DNA of 37,999 nucleotides from an uncultured Gammaproteobacteria bacterium (GCA_937896195.1 CALBNC010000018.1:1-37999), one strand, 5' to 3'. Counted from the first letter of the stretch, positions 17,974 to 28,389 are shown. Notes: generated from the letters alone by a model not told the origin. Numbers and translations: made by a program.

Positions 17974-18443
17974 ACTAACTCCTTCACAATAATAACGCCA
18001 TCTTGATCGGCATACAAATAATCCCCAGGGACAAAATTAACGCCAGAAAAGCTTAAATTAAGACTCTGCTCCCCAACGCCTTTCTTAATACTTTTTAATG
18101 GATGTGTGCCCAATGCACGAACCCCAATTGACATTTTATTAATCATCTCAGAATCTCTAATCAAGCCATAAATAATAATGCCAGACCAATTATTCTTAAC
18201 TGCTTTGGCAGCTAGCTGATCTCCCAACATGGCACAACGTCTTGAACCACCCGCATCTACTACTAAAACACCACCCTGGCCATCAGTATCAAGCACTTCT
18301 CTGACTAAAGAATTATCTTCAAAACACTTAATAGTGTGGATAACACCAGAAAAATCTATCTTGGCGCCATAACCATTATAAATAGGCTCCAAATACTGGA
18401 CATTAGGATGGAGTTGATCTGATATATCGCTAGTTTTTTGCAT
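17970..18443 (-). CDS. RraA / HMG-aldolase-like protein
   Basis: This 157-residue protein of the RraA/HMG-CHA aldolase fold is close in length to E. coli RraA (161). The family contains both regulators of RNase E and metal-dependent aldolases that also decarboxylate oxaloacetate. Enzymatic members carry the signature D-X20-R-D. Here Asp75 is followed by exactly 20 residues and then Arg96-Asp97, so the catalytic signature is complete, whereas E. coli RraA has R-Q. It lies five bases after aceK and overlaps glcB by four bases. That position between glyoxylate-bypass genes points to a metabolic role, though RNase E regulation cannot be excluded. Confidence 0.85.
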   Translation of the reverse strand: MQKTSDISDQLHPNVQYLEPIYNGYGAKIDFSGVIHTIKCFEDNSLVREVLDTDGQGGVLVVDAGGSRRCAMLGDQLAAKAVKNNWSGIIIYGLIRDSEMINKMSIGVRALGTHPLKSIKKGVGEQSLNLSFSGVNFVPGDYLYADQDGVIIVKELV

Positions 18444-18448
18444 ATAAG

Positions 18449-20194
18449 TTAGGTGGATTGTGAATAAATTTGGGACATCCTGAATTTTTGTCGGTATGGG
18501 TAATAATCAATAATCTTGCCATTTTGAATATTATCTTGTACAGATTTCCAATAATCAGCGCTTAGTAATTTTTCATAGGATTTGGCAAAAATTTGCTTAC
18601 TATCATTTTGACTAAACATGAATAGTTTAAACTCTTCTGGAAAAACATCTTCTGGGCCAACGTAATACCAAGGCTCAGCAGCCATTTCATCCTCTTCATG
18701 CCTTGCGTCTGGAATTTTTCTGAATACAGGTTTATCCATGGTGGTGATTTCATCATAATCATAAAATACAACACGATTTTGGCGAGTAACACCGAAATTT
18801 TTAGTGAGCATATCACCTGGAAAAATATCTGCATTAATCAATTCATCAATTGCTCGTCCATAATCATTAACAATATGCTTAAGGTCTTCTTTATTAGCAT
18901 TTTGGATATATAAATTAAGCGGAATCATTTTATTTTCCATATACAAATGCTTAATAATAAGTAAGTCACCCTCAATGGTGATATTTGACCCAACCTTTAA
19001 TTTTAACTCATTGAGTAGATCTTCATCCAAATCACGAATCGGAAAGGCGACATTTGAAAACTCCCATGTGTCTGCTAAGCGTCCAACTTTACAATGATTT
19101 TTAACAAAGAAATATTTATCTTTAACCTGTTGTTTGGTTGCAGTTTTAGGTGGAGCAAAATTATCATTAATTACTTTAAAAACATAAGGGAACATCGGAA
19201 AAGTAAAGACAGTCATAACCATGCCTTTAATGCCAGGAGCAAGAATAAGTTTTTCGCCAGTACTACGTGAATACTTTAAAAAACGACGATATAGCAAAGT
19301 TTTTCCGTGCTTATGTAGTCCAATTGAGCTGTATAGCTCAGCTTTAGTTTTACCAGGAAGAATTGCTTTTAAGAAATCTACGATCGCTGCAGGATAATCA
19401 GTATCAATAAAAAAGTATGCCCTAGAAAAGCTAAACACTATAGATATATTGGCAACATCAGTCAGCAATATATCTACATATATTCCTGTTTTTTCATCAT
19501 TTAACAGAGCTATCAAAACAGGGCGAACTTGATTATTTTTTAATACAACCTGTCCGACGATATAGCCAGCTTTTCTTCTAAAAAAAGTACTTTTAACTAA
19601 TTGCAATTCAAACTCTTCATCTTCCGATAAATTTAATTGTTTAATAAATTGCATTTTTAGACGCGATATATCACGATCTAAATTTTGATAGGGCGTGTCA
19701 AAGTCTAGCTTTAAAAAAATCGCTTGCAGTGTTTGCTCTAATTGATGAGTTTTAATATAATGACTAACAATAATTGGGTCATCCATATCAATAAAAGTAG
19801 TTGATATAGATGGCTTAACAAAAATAAAATTATTATTATAAAAACGCTTATCAAACAATAAACAAAAAACTGAGTTATAGAACGTTTCAGCTAATTCTGG
19901 CTGATTATAATTTGACGTTAAACTAATATAAGCAAGCTTGGTATTTATCCAAACTTCCTCATCAAACATATCTGTATTTATCTCTTTTTTAAGCTCAAGA
20001 CAGAATTGTTTAACTTGCTGATCATAAAAATAAAGGCGCGCCTTATAATCATCTAGTAATTGCTGCCATTCGCAGTGATCAAATCTAGATTTAGCTTGCA
20101 CAGAGGCTTGTTGAAAAACACGATAGTGCCTCTCAAAACCTTCCAATATTTTCTTGGAAGTTGCTTCAGAAAGATTGCTTGATTGCGTACTCAT
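18449..20194 (-). CDS. aceK: Isocitrate dehydrogenase kinase/phosphatase
   Basis: This protein of about 581 residues starts at the ATG at 20194 (MSTQSSNLSEATSKKILEGF), chosen over an in-frame TTG two codons upstream. It matches AceK over its full length: the N-terminal regulatory half, then a kinase-like catalytic half with GIKGMVMTVFTFP, a basic ATP-binding region and GVTRQNRVVFYDYDEI. It phosphorylates and dephosphorylates isocitrate dehydrogenase to direct carbon between the TCA cycle and the glyoxylate bypass. A strong hairpin (20214-20248) lies between aceA and aceK and would lower its expression relative to aceA. Confidence 0.96.
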   Translation of the reverse strand: MSTQSSNLSEATSKKILEGFERHYRVFQQASVQAKSRFDHCEWQQLLDDYKARLYFYDQQVKQFCLELKKEINTDMFDEEVWINTKLAYISLTSNYNQPELAETFYNSVFCLLFDKRFYNNNFIFVKPSISTTFIDMDDPIIVSHYIKTHQLEQTLQAIFLKLDFDTPYQNLDRDISRLKMQFIKQLNLSEDEEFELQLVKSTFFRRKAGYIVGQVVLKNNQVRPVLIALLNDEKTGIYVDILLTDVANISIVFSFSRAYFFIDTDYPAAIVDFLKAILPGKTKAELYSSIGLHKHGKTLLYRRFLKYSRSTGEKLILAPGIKGMVMTVFTFPMFPYVFKVINDNFAPPKTATKQQVKDKYFFVKNHCKVGRLADTWEFSNVAFPIRDLDEDLLNELKLKVGSNITIEGDLLIIKHLYMENKMIPLNLYIQNANKEDLKHIVNDYGRAIDELINADIFPGDMLTKNFGVTRQNRVVFYDYDEITTMDKPVFRKIPDARHEEDEMAAEPWYYVGPEDVFPEEFKLFMFSQNDSKQIFAKSYEKLLSADYWKSVQDNIQNGKIIDYYPYRQKFRMSQIYSQST

Positions 20195-20213
20195 TTCCAA
20201 TATATTACCCCAT

Positions 20214-20248
20214 AAAAAAGCTGATTTATATTATTATATAAATCAGCT
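20214..20248 (-). terminator. Hairpin terminator between aceA and aceK
   Basis: A perfect 13-bp stem (20219-20231 with 20236-20248) and a 4-base loop are followed on the minus strand by six Us. The structure follows the aceA stop by 25 bases and precedes the aceK start. It probably stops most transcripts after aceA and lets a fraction continue into aceK-rraA-glcB. Confidence 0.88.
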
Positions 20249-20273
20249 AATTTTATAAAAAAAATATCAAGAC

Positions 20274-21578
20274 TTAGAACTGCTCTTCTTCAGTTGAACC
20301 CGTTAGTGCAGTTACTGATGATTTACCACCCTGAATAACAGTTGTTACATCATCAAAATAACCTGCGCCTACTTCTTGTTGGTGAGCTACGAATGTGTAA
20401 CCTTTCTTGGCTGCTTCAAATTCTGGCTCTTGAACTTTATTTACGTAATGCTTCATGCCTTCGCCTTGTGCATATTCATAAGCTAAATCAAACATGTTGT
20501 ACCACATGTTGTGAATACCAGCTAATGTAATAAATTGATACTTATAACCCATTGCAGCAATATCTTCTTGGAATGAAGCAATTTGAGAATCACTTAAGTT
20601 TTTCTTCCAATTGAATGAAGGTGAACAGTTGTATGCCAATAATTGATTTGGATTTTCAGCTAATACCGCTTCTGCAAATTCTCTTGCAAAGCCTAAATCT
20701 GGTTTGCCGGTTTCACACCAAACAAGATCTGCGTAAGGCGCATAAGAAACACCACGTGAAATGGCTTGCTCTAGTCCATTTTTCACTTCGTAAAAACCTT
20801 CTGGAGTTCTTTTACCAGTTATGAATGGCGCATCAATTGGATCTACGTCTGACGTTATTAACGTCGCTGCTTCTGCATCAGTACGCGCAAGAAGCAATGT
20901 TGGAACACCCATCACATCAGATGCTAGTCGTGCAGCATTTAATTTTTGTATTGCATCTTGAGTTGGTACTAAAACTTTACCACCCATATGGCCACATTTT
21001 TTAACAGCCGCTAATTGATCTTCAAAATGCACACCTGCTGCACCTGTAACAATCATATTCTTCATTAATTCGTAAGCATTCAACACGCCGCCGAAACCCG
21101 CTTCTGCATCTGCAACAATTGGCAGGAAATGATCGATATAACCTTTATCACCAGGATTTATGCCTTTAGCATACTGAATTTCATCTGCGCGTTTAAAGGT
21201 GTTGTTAATTCTACGAACCATAGTTGGGACAGAGTCATAAGCATATAAAGACTGGTCCGGATACATTGTTTCTGATGTATTACCATCAGCAGCTACTTGC
21301 CAGCCTGATAAATAAATAGCCTCAATACCTGCTTTAGCTTGTTGCATAGCTTGTCCGGCAGTAATAGCACCCATACAGTTGACATAGCCTTTTTTAGAAC
21401 TACCATTTATTAATTCCCATAATTTATCAGCACCATCTTTAGCATGTGTGTATTCAATTTGCTTAGATCCACGAAGTCGAACAACGTCTTCAGCACTATA
21501 ACTACGCTTTACATCTTTCCACCGTGGATTTTCAGCCCATTCTTTTTCCAATGCTTTAATTTGATCTTGTCTGCTCAT
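20274..21578 (-). CDS. aceA: Isocitrate lyase
   Basis: This 434-residue protein has the same length as E. coli AceA and the catalytic signature KKCGHMGGK at 193-201 with Cys195. Metal and substrate segments such as [10 protein letters not shown] and [12 protein letters not shown] are also present. It splits isocitrate into glyoxylate and succinate, the first step of the glyoxylate bypass. It is divergent from the IclR-family gene across a 195-base AT-rich region with repeated operator-like sequences, so repression by that protein is likely. Confidence 0.97.
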   Translation of the reverse strand: MSRQDQIKALEKEWAENPRWKDVKRSYSAEDVVRLRGSKQIEYTHAKDGADKLWELINGSSKKGYVNCMGAITAGQAMQQAKAGIEAIYLSGWQVAADGNTSETMYPDQSLYAYDSVPTMVRRINNTFKRADEIQYAKGINPGDKGYIDHFLPIVADAEAGFGGVLNAYELMKNMIVTGAAGVHFEDQLAAVKKCGHMGGKVLVPTQDAIQKLNAARLASDVMGVPTLLLARTDAEAATLITSDVDPIDAPFITGKRTPEGFYEVKNGLEQAISRGVSYAPYADLVWCETGKPDLGFAREFAEAVLAENPNQLLAYNCSPSFNWKKNLSDSQIASFQEDIAAMGYKYQFITLAGIHNMWYNMFDLAYEYAQGEGMKHYVNKVQEPEFEAAKKGYTFVAHQQEVGAGYFDDVTTVIQGGKSSVTALTGSTEEEQF

Positions 21579-21652
21579 AGTATTTTCCTTTTATGGATTA
21601 TTAGTTAATTACTTTATTTAGTAAAAATAATGATACTGATTTTTTTTCTTCT

Positions 21653-21768
21653 ATTTCATTATATAATATGTTATTTCATAATATGAAATTATTAAAAATT
21701 TATTGTTTATATTTCGCTATATAAAATTTAATTTCATAATATAATGTAATTTTTTTATAATACGAAAA
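21653..21768. promoter_or_regulatory. Array of five IclR-operator-like repeats between aceA and the regulator
   Basis: Five 17-base copies related to ATTTCATAATATGAAAT start at 21653, 21673, 21711, 21731 and 21752. The copy at 21673-21689 is a perfect dyad (ATTTCATA-A-TATGAAAT); the others match it partly, the last at 13 of 17 positions. Spacings are 20, 38, 20 and 21 bases, close to whole DNA turns. The last copy ends five bases before the regulator ATG, suggesting autoregulation. Confidence 0.65.
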
Positions 21769-21773
21769 AAGTT

Positions 21774-22469
21774 ATGTTGTTAGAGTCCAAAAATCCAGGA
21801 AAGAAAGTGACTGCTATTGAGAAAAGTTTAATTATTCTGTCAATTTTTACAATGGAAAGACCCGCTTTGAGCCTTAAAGAAGTTTGCGATCAAGTTGGTT
21901 TTAACGCATCAACAACATATAGAATATTGCATACCTTGTCAGAATACGGATACATTATTAGAACAGCCGACAAAAACTATTGCATTGGAACAACACCTTT
22001 ATCTTTAAGCGCTATCTATCAAAAAACAAACCAATTAACTCAAATTAGCCCTATTGTTGATCATATTAGAGATATGTGTAATGAAACGGCATCCTTTTTT
22101 ATTCAACAAGATAATGAGAGAATTTGCTTATATCGTGCACATTCTCGTGATGAAATTAGGCACAATATTGATGTAGGAACCCAATTAGAGCTTAATCGTG
22201 GCGCTTCAGGTAGAGTAATTTTGGCTTTTGGTCAACGCTTACAAGACAAGAGTGGATATTTTAAGAATATCCGTGATAAGGGTTATTATTTGTCAGTAGA
22301 TGAGCACAATGCTGCTTTGTTTGCTGTAGCCAAACCTATTATGTCTGTTAGTGGGCATCTTATTGGCGCTCTGACAATATCTGGACCAATAAGTCGCTTC
22401 AATGAAGAAAGGATTCAGTACTTTTTAGACTTGCTAACAGAGCAAATTAAGACAGTAAAAATTCTTTAA
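21774..22469 (+). CDS. IclR-family transcriptional regulator of the glyoxylate genes
   Basis: This 231-residue protein begins with a winged helix-turn-helix (about residues 14-70: KSLIILSIFTMERPALSLKEV, then FNASTTYRILHTLSEYGYI). An IclR effector-binding domain follows, with typical segments FIQQDNERICLYRAH, LNRGASGRVILAF and AVAKPIMSVSGHLIGALTISGP. It is divergent from aceA, the position expected of a repressor of the glyoxylate operon. No good ribosome-binding site precedes the ATG; only AAAAAAGTT is seen. It could be named iclR, but the family is large, so I leave the symbol open. Confidence 0.9.
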   Translation: MLLESKNPGKKVTAIEKSLIILSIFTMERPALSLKEVCDQVGFNASTTYRILHTLSEYGYIIRTADKNYCIGTTPLSLSAIYQKTNQLTQISPIVDHIRDMCNETASFFIQQDNERICLYRAHSRDEIRHNIDVGTQLELNRGASGRVILAFGQRLQDKSGYFKNIRDKGYYLSVDEHNAALFAVAKPIMSVSGHLIGALTISGPISRFNEERIQYFLDLLTEQIKTVKIL

Positions 22470-22477
22470 GGATTTAT

Positions 22478-22954
22478 CTATAGATACTTAACTGTTAATA
22501 TTTCATAAATAATATCACCTCTAGGGGCTTTTACAGTAACCTCATCACCCTCTTCATTACCCATTAGGGCGCTAGCAATAGGAGAGTGGCAAGAGATTTT
22601 ATGCTGGGCAATATCAGCCTCATCTTCGCCAACAATTTGATAAGTAATTTCACTATCATCTTCAACATTCATCAGACTGACCGTTGTTCCAAATACACAA
22701 CGACCATTTTGAACAAGCTTACCAACATCGATAATTTGCATACGAGAGAGCTTAGATTCAATCTCTTTAATTCTACCTTCACAAAAACTTTGCTCTTCTT
22801 TGGCTGCATGATACTCAGCATTTTCTTTTAAATCACCATGTGCCCGAGCTGTGGCAATATCTTCAACAATACGAAAACGAGTAACATCTTTAAGTTTTAA
22901 AAGTTCAGCTTCCAATGCTTTTGCACCACTCACTGTCATTGGAATATTTTCCAT
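22478..22954 (-). CDS. greA: Transcription elongation factor GreA
   Basis: This 158-residue protein has the N-terminal coiled coil (about residues 10-75, with [20 protein letters not shown], the acidic tip region) and the C-terminal FKBP-like domain ([20 protein letters not shown]). It restarts backtracked RNA polymerase by stimulating transcript cleavage. The length equals E. coli GreA. It follows carB after 12 bases and so probably shares the car transcript. It converges with the IclR-family gene, eight bases apart. Confidence 0.96.
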   Translation of the reverse strand: MENIPMTVSGAKALEAELLKLKDVTRFRIVEDIATARAHGDLKENAEYHAAKEEQSFCEGRIKEIESKLSRMQIIDVGKLVQNGRCVFGTTVSLMNVEDDSEITYQIVGEDEADIAQHKISCHSPIASALMGNEEGDEVTVKAPRGDIIYEILTVKYL

Positions 22955-22966
22955 AAAGTCCTTCTC

Positions 22967-25900
22967 TTAATTATTCAGAGATTGCACAGTTCTTACTGTA
23001 ATCTCTTCATGCGTCTTCAAACCATCAAGCGTAGCAAATGCTGCAGCTACAGTAGTGATAAATGCCACCTTATGAACTAATGCTTGACAACGAATAGCAG
23101 CAGCATCTTCAATACCTTGAGTATCTTCAGTTGAATTAATAATTAAATCAATCGTATCATTTTTGATCATATCAACAATATGTGGCGATCCTTCCGATAC
23201 TTTATTGACCATTTCACACTCTAGACCTGCTTCTATTAGAGTATCTCTGTTACTACGAGTAGCTACTAAATTAAATCCTTGGTGTACTAATTTCTCGCCC
23301 AAATCAACTAAATAATCACGATCTAGTCGTCGAAGACTGATAAAAACAGTGCCTTTTTCAGGTGCACGAGATCCAGCAGCTAATTGTGCCTTATCAAAAG
23401 CAGAGGCGAAATCATCGCCAATCCCCATTACTTCTCCTGTTGAGCGCATTTCTGGACCTAAGATTGGATCTACGCCCAAGAACTTATTAAATGGAAATAC
23501 CGCTTCTTTGACGCTGTAATGCTTAGGAATAATTTCTTTTGTAAAGTTAAGTGACTTAAGTGTTTTACCTGCCATGACGCGCGCTGCAATATTAGCCAAT
23601 GGCGCGCTGATTGCCTTAGAAACGAAAGGAACAGTTCTAGATGCTCGTGGATTAACTTCGATCACGTATATTTCTCCATCTTGATAGGCTAGCTGAGTAT
23701 TCATTAAACCAACCACATTTAATGCTTTAGCCATGGCAACAACTTGTTCGCGCATTTGATCCAGTACATCACTCTCTAAAGAGTAAGGCGGCAATGAACA
23801 GGCGGAATCTCCAGAGTGAATACCTGCTTGTTCAATATGCTGCATAATTCCACCAATGACAACATCTTCACCATCAGAAATAACATCAATATCTACTTCG
23901 ATCGCATGATCTAAGAATGAGTCAAGCAACACTGGTGAGTTATTAGAAACTTTAACTGTTGTATGCATATAGTGGTCTAAAGAATCTTTATCATAGACAA
24001 TTTCCATAGCACGACCACCTAATACATAAGATGGTCGAACCACTAATGGGAATCCAATAGCATCAGCAATATCTTGTGCCTGTTCTAATGAACGTGCAGT
24101 ACCATTTAAAGGCTGCTTTAAGCCAAGCTCTTGAAGTAGAGCAGAAAAACGCTCACGATCTTCTGCTAAGTCAATTGCATCTGGACTAGTGCCAATAATT
24201 TTTGCACCACTTTTTTCTAAATCCGCTGCCAATTTAAGGGGTGTTTGGCCACCATAATGCACAATAATGCCATCTGGATTTTCCACATCTATCACTGCAA
24301 GAACATCTTCTAAAGTAAGGGGCTCAAAATATAGACGGTCTGAAATATCATAATCTGTTGAAACGGTTTCGGGGTTACAGTTCACCATAATAGTTTCAAA
24401 GCCATCTTCACGTAATGCTAAAGAAGCGTGTACACAACAGTAGTCAAATTCAATACCTTGGCCAATTCTATTTGGTCCACCACCCAAAATCATAATCTTT
24501 TTCTTATCCGTTGGATTGGCTTCACATTGTTGCTGATACGTAGAGTAAAGGTAGGCAGTTTGTGTATCAAACTCAGCAGCGCAACTATCAACACGCTTAA
24601 AGACTGGCTTAATATTTAGCACCTTACGACGCTCACGTACTGATGATTCGTTACAATTTAACAATTGCCCAAGACGCGCATCTGAAAATCCTTTACGCTT
24701 TAAGGCAAACATTTCATCTGCCTCAATGTCGGTAAGATTTGCACCATTAATCTGCATTTCTGTCGATACAAGGTCTTCAATTTGTGCCAAGAACCAAGGA
24801 TCCACTTTAGATAAATCAAATACCTCTTCCAAACTCATGCCCAATCTAAAGGCATCTGCAAGATAAAAAATACGCTCACCACGTGCTGTAATACACTCTG
24901 AACGAATTTTATTACGTGCATCATCAGCACTTAAATCAACCATTGGATCAAGGCCAACTTTATCAGTCTCCAACCCTCTTATTGCCTTTTGTAACGACTC
25001 TTGGAATGTTGAACCAATGGCCATTACTTCGCCCACTGATTTCATTTGAGTAGTTAGGCGATCATCTGCTTTAGGGAATTTTTCGAAAGCAAAACGAGGA
25101 ATTTTAGTAACAACATAGTCAATACTTGGCTCAAACGAAGCAGGTGTTTTACCGCCTGTAATATCATTATCAAGTTCGTCAAGCGTATAACCTACTGCTA
25201 GTTTTGCTGCAACTCTAGCAATTGGGAAGCCTGTTGCTTTAGAGGCTAATGCTGATGAGCGAGATACGCGTGGATTCATCTCAATAATAGTTAAACGTCC
25301 ATTCTCAGGATTAACTGCGAATTGCACGTTTGAACCACCTGTATCAACACCAATTTCGCGCAGTACAGCCAAAGAAGCGTTACGCATAACCTGATATTCT
25401 TTGTCCGTTAAAGTCTGTGCTGGAGCAACCGTAATGGAGTCGCCTGTATGGATACCCATTGGATCAAAGTTCTCAATAGAACAAATGATAATACAATTGT
25501 CTTTAGTGTCTCGAACCACTTCCATTTCAAATTCTTTCCAGCCTAAGATTGACTCTTCAACCAATAGCTCATTCGTAGGTGAAAGGTCTAATCCGCGCTC
25601 ACAAATTTCAACAAACTCTTCTTTGTTAAAAGCAATGCCACCACCTGAACCACCCATGGTAAATGAAGGGCGAATAACTGTTGGATAGCCAACTGTCTCT
25701 TGAACGGCAAAAGCTTCTTCTAATGTATGAGCAACTGCCGCTTTAGGCATATCCAATCCAATTTTAAGCATTGCTTCACGAAACAAATCTCGGTCTTCAG
25801 CCTTGTCAATCGCCTCTTTCTTGGCACCAATCATCTCAACACCATGCTTTTCTAAAACGCCATGGCGCTCTAAATCAAGCGCACAGTTCAATGCAGTTTG

Positions 25901-26176
25901 GCCACCCATTGTTGGCAAAAGAGCATCCGGCTTTTCAATCTCAATAATTTTTTCAACTGTGCGCCATTCAATGGGCTCAATATAAGTAGCATCCGCCATT
26001 TGCGGATCAGTCATGATGGTTGCTGGATTAGAGTTCACCAGAATTACGCGATAACCCTCTTCTCTTAGTGCTTTACAGGCTTGTGCGCCAGAATAGTCAA
26101 ATTCACAGGCCTGCCCAATAACAATTGGTCCGGCACCGATAATTAAAATACTTTTTAGGTCTTGTCTTTTTGGCAT
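22967..26176 (-). CDS. carB: Carbamoyl-phosphate synthase large subunit
   Basis: This 1069-residue protein is near the 1073 of E. coli CarB. Two homologous ATP-grasp halves are visible, each starting with a nucleotide site ([21 protein letters not shown] and [20 protein letters not shown]). An MGS-like allosteric domain follows at the C-terminus (from about residue 935, including [16 protein letters not shown]). It makes carbamoyl phosphate for pyrimidine and arginine synthesis using ammonia from CarA. It is separated from carA by mlaA, an unusual insertion, and followed by greA. Confidence 0.97.
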   Translation of the reverse strand: MPKRQDLKSILIIGAGPIVIGQACEFDYSGAQACKALREEGYRVILVNSNPATIMTDPQMADATYIEPIEWRTVEKIIEIEKPDALLPTMGGQTALNCALDLERHGVLEKHGVEMIGAKKEAIDKAEDRDLFREAMLKIGLDMPKAAVAHTLEEAFAVQETVGYPTVIRPSFTMGGSGGGIAFNKEEFVEICERGLDLSPTNELLVEESILGWKEFEMEVVRDTKDNCIIICSIENFDPMGIHTGDSITVAPAQTLTDKEYQVMRNASLAVLREIGVDTGGSNVQFAVNPENGRLTIIEMNPRVSRSSALASKATGFPIARVAAKLAVGYTLDELDNDITGGKTPASFEPSIDYVVTKIPRFAFEKFPKADDRLTTQMKSVGEVMAIGSTFQESLQKAIRGLETDKVGLDPMVDLSADDARNKIRSECITARGERIFYLADAFRLGMSLEEVFDLSKVDPWFLAQIEDLVSTEMQINGANLTDIEADEMFALKRKGFSDARLGQLLNCNESSVRERRKVLNIKPVFKRVDSCAAEFDTQTAYLYSTYQQQCEANPTDKKKIMILGGGPNRIGQGIEFDYCCVHASLALREDGFETIMVNCNPETVSTDYDISDRLYFEPLTLEDVLAVIDVENPDGIIVHYGGQTPLKLAADLEKSGAKIIGTSPDAIDLAEDRERFSALLQELGLKQPLNGTARSLEQAQDIADAIGFPLVVRPSYVLGGRAMEIVYDKDSLDHYMHTTVKVSNNSPVLLDSFLDHAIEVDIDVISDGEDVVIGGIMQHIEQAGIHSGDSACSLPPYSLESDVLDQMREQVVAMAKALNVVGLMNTQLAYQDGEIYVIEVNPRASRTVPFVSKAISAPLANIAARVMAGKTLKSLNFTKEIIPKHYSVKEAVFPFNKFLGVDPILGPEMRSTGEVMGIGDDFASAFDKAQLAAGSRAPEKGTVFISLRRLDRDYLVDLGEKLVHQGFNLVATRSNRDTLIEAGLECEMVNKVSEGSPHIVDMIKNDTIDLIINSTEDTQGIEDAAAIRCQALVHKVAFITTVAAAFATLDGLKTHEEITVRTVQSLNN

Positions 26177-26198
26177 TATTCTCTAAATGTTAATTCTT

Positions 26199-26885
26199 TT
26201 AAAATTCGTCTTTTTCAACTGGCAGATTGCCATCAAAAATATCAAACTTGCGCTTTTGTAGATAAGAAGATCTCATCGTAATATAAGGGTCATCTGACTG
26301 ATCTAATAAATCAGTGATAGGTAGTAGCTCAACTCGCTTATCAATGACATTCATAGCACTAGCACTAAGAGCACCAACATCATCCAATTCATTAACCAAG
26401 TTTGCATCTGAGGTCATATCAACATACATACCTGCGCCATCTCTAAGAGTCGATGGGCCCATCAAAGGCAGCATAATAAAAGGTCCGCTATCTACGCCCC
26501 AAACTGCAAGTGTTTGACCAAAATCTTCATTTTCGGTTGTTAGACTCATATCGGTAGCAACGTCAAATAATCCATACAAACCAATAGTAGAGTTCACAAG
26601 GACACGGCTTAATGTGATCGCACCTTGCTCAATTTTAAATTGTAATATTTGATTAGCTAGTGTTGACACATCACGTAAATTACCAAAAAAATGACGGACT
26701 CGATTTTGTAAAAAATCAGGCATATGGTCTTTATAGGCACGTGAAACTGGCTCTAGTAAATTATCATCGATGGTCTCATTAAACTCATAAACTACTCTAT
26801 TCGTTTCTTCAAATGGATCCACTTCTTCTGCTATCGTAACTGTGCTGAATGCCAACAGTAACAAACTTATTAATAATTTTTTCAT
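26199..26885 (-). CDS. mlaA: MlaA/VacJ-family outer-membrane phospholipid-transport protein
   Basis: This 228-residue protein has the VacJ/MlaA pattern: [69 protein letters not shown] and [17 protein letters not shown]. MlaA draws phospholipids from the outer leaflet of the outer membrane into the Mla pathway. A signal peptide is present (about residues 1-19, [19 protein letters not shown]), but there is no lipobox cysteine, unlike E. coli MlaA, so it is probably not lipidated. It overlaps carA by four bases (ATGA) and lies between carA and carB; no other mla gene is nearby. Confidence 0.88.
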   Translation of the reverse strand: MKKLLISLLLLAFSTVTIAEEVDPFEETNRVVYEFNETIDDNLLEPVSRAYKDHMPDFLQNRVRHFFGNLRDVSTLANQILQFKIEQGAITLSRVLVNSTIGLYGLFDVATDMSLTTENEDFGQTLAVWGVDSGPFIMLPLMGPSTLRDGAGMYVDMTSDANLVNELDDVGALSASAMNVIDKRVELLPITDLLDQSDDPYITMRSSYLQKRKFDIFDGNLPVEKDEF

Positions 26886-28003
26886 AAATTCATCTCCTGA
26901 ATAAAGGCGTCGAATAATCCGCTCACATCATGAGGACCAGGTGAGGCTTCTGGATGACCCTGAAAACTAAATGCCTTCTTACCTGTTACTCTAACACCTT
27001 GAATAGTGTCATCAAATAGTGATCGGTGAGTTACTTTCAAATTGTTCGGTATACTTTCTTCTGCCACTGTAAAACCATGATTTTGAGAGGTAATCATAAC
27101 TTGCTTAGAATCTAAATCTTGAACAGGATGATTAGCACCATGATGGCCGAACTTCATTTTCTGTGTTTTAGCACCACTGGCTAATGCCAGTAATTGGTGA
27201 CCTAGACAAATACCAAAAATTGGCATATTTTTTTCTAATAGTACTTGAATATTGGCAATAGCGTAATCACATGGCTCAGGATCACCCGGCCCATTTGATA
27301 AGAATACACCATCCGGGTTCATCGCCAAAACATCAGAAACTGGTGTTTGTGCATTTACTACCGTTAAGTCACAGCCTCGATCAACTAGCATTCTTAAAAT
27401 GTTTGTCTTAACACCATAGTCATAAACTACCACTTTAAATTTAGCATCTAAATCGGCAAATTCGCCCGTTTCTAAAAAATAAGAGCCCTTATTGAATGTA
27501 TAAGTTTTAGTGGTAGAAACCACTTTAGCTAAATCAGTATTTTTTAGTCCTGAAAAAGCTTGAGCTTTTTTAATGGCTGCAGCTTCATCAATGTTTTCAC
27601 CTGCAACAATACAACCTTTCAGAGAGCCCATAGAGCGTAAGTGACGAGTTAGTGCACGTGTATCAATATCACTAATAGCGACAATATTATTGACTCGTAG
27701 ATACTCATCTAATGGCATTGTATTTCGCCAATTGCTGTGCAATAGCGGCAGATCTCGAATAACCAATCCAGCTGCATAAACTTTTGAAGATTCTTCGTCA
27801 ACAACGTTTGTACCTGTATTACCAATATGAGGATAAGTCAGTGCAACAATTTGTTGAGTATAAGATGGGTCAGTAAGAATTTCTTGATAGCCAGTCATTG
27901 AGGTATTGAACACCACCTCGCCCAGTGTTTCACCTGTACTGCCTATAGATTTTCCGTAAAAAATCTGACCATCTTCTAATGCTAATAAGGCAACTTGTGA
28001 CAC
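26882..28003 (-). CDS. carA: Carbamoyl-phosphate synthase small (glutaminase) subunit
   Basis: I place the start at GTG 28003, giving 373 residues starting (M)[20 protein letters not shown], because AGGAG lies six bases upstream and E. coli CarA starts at the same point. An in-frame ATG at 28042 would add 13 residues with no ribosome-binding site and no family similarity. The glutamine amidotransferase triad is visible: Cys in [15 protein letters not shown], and His and Glu in [11 protein letters not shown]. It supplies ammonia to CarB. It overlaps mlaA by four bases. A TATAAT at 28086-28091 belongs to the opposite strand. Confidence 0.95.
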   Translation of the reverse strand: MSQVALLALEDGQIFYGKSIGSTGETLGEVVFNTSMTGYQEILTDPSYTQQIVALTYPHIGNTGTNVVDEESSKVYAAGLVIRDLPLLHSNWRNTMPLDEYLRVNNIVAISDIDTRALTRHLRSMGSLKGCIVAGENIDEAAAIKKAQAFSGLKNTDLAKVVSTTKTYTFNKGSYFLETGEFADLDAKFKVVVYDYGVKTNILRMLVDRGCDLTVVNAQTPVSDVLAMNPDGVFLSNGPGDPEPCDYAIANIQVLLEKNMPIFGICLGHQLLALASGAKTQKMKFGHHGANHPVQDLDSKQVMITSQNHGFTVAEESIPNNLKVTHRSLFDDTIQGVRVTGKKAFSFQGHPEASPGPHDVSGLFDAFIQEMNL

Positions 28004-28085
28004 CGGATACTCCTGAATGAAAAACTTCGGAAATTTTACCATATTGTGTTACCCCTCTGAAGAGCAAATATACAAATCTAAGGTG

Positions 28086-28091
28086 TATAAT
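28086..28091 (+). promoter_or_regulatory. Candidate -10 box of the HMA-thiS pair
   Basis: A perfect TATAAT lies 28 bases before the start of the small metal-binding gene. No clear -35 is seen at the usual distance. Confidence 0.45.
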
Positions 28092-28119
28092 TAATCAAAA
28101 ATCACGATGAGAAGTTACC

Positions 28120-28389
28120 ATGGAAATTACAGTAGATAATATTAAATGTGGCGGCTGTGCCGGCTCAATTACCAAAAAATTAACCACAGTTTTTGACACA
28201 GATAAAATCAATGTAAATATTGAACAAGGCATCATCAATATTGACCTAGATGATTCTAAAAAAAATGAACTGGTTAAAGTGTTGTTAGATTTAGGCTATC
28301 CAGAGACTGACTCAGTACATGGCTTTGACTCGGCCAAGGCTAAAGCTAAATCATTTGTTTCTTGCGCTATCGGAACAATGAATAAATGA
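28120..28389 (+). CDS. Small heavy-metal-associated (HMA) domain protein
   Basis: This 89-residue protein starts with an HMA fold: MEITVDNIKCGGCAGSITKK holds the metal-binding pair Cys10 and Cys13 (CGGC) in the place of the usual MxCxxC loop. The ferredoxin-like beta-alpha-beta pattern continues to about residue 68. A short extension follows with a third cysteine, Cys82. Such proteins carry Cu(I) or similar soft metals, but no copper ATPase or sensor is nearby. Its stop overlaps the thiS-like start by four bases (ATGA, 28386-28389), so the two are translated together. Confidence 0.85.
   Translation: MEITVDNIKCGGCAGSITKKLTTVFDTDKINVNIEQGIINIDLDDSKKNELVKVLLDLGYPETDSVHGFDSAKAKAKSFVSCAIGTMNK

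Noticed and set aside
28004-28042. N-terminal extension of CarA from the ATG at 28042
   Set aside because: The 13 extra residues have no family support, while the GTG at 28003 has AGGAG six bases upstream and matches known CarA starts.
28043-28119. TPP riboswitch before the HMA-thiS pair
   Set aside because: The 77-base gap has no CTGAGA-type thi-box sequence and is too short for promoter plus riboswitch.
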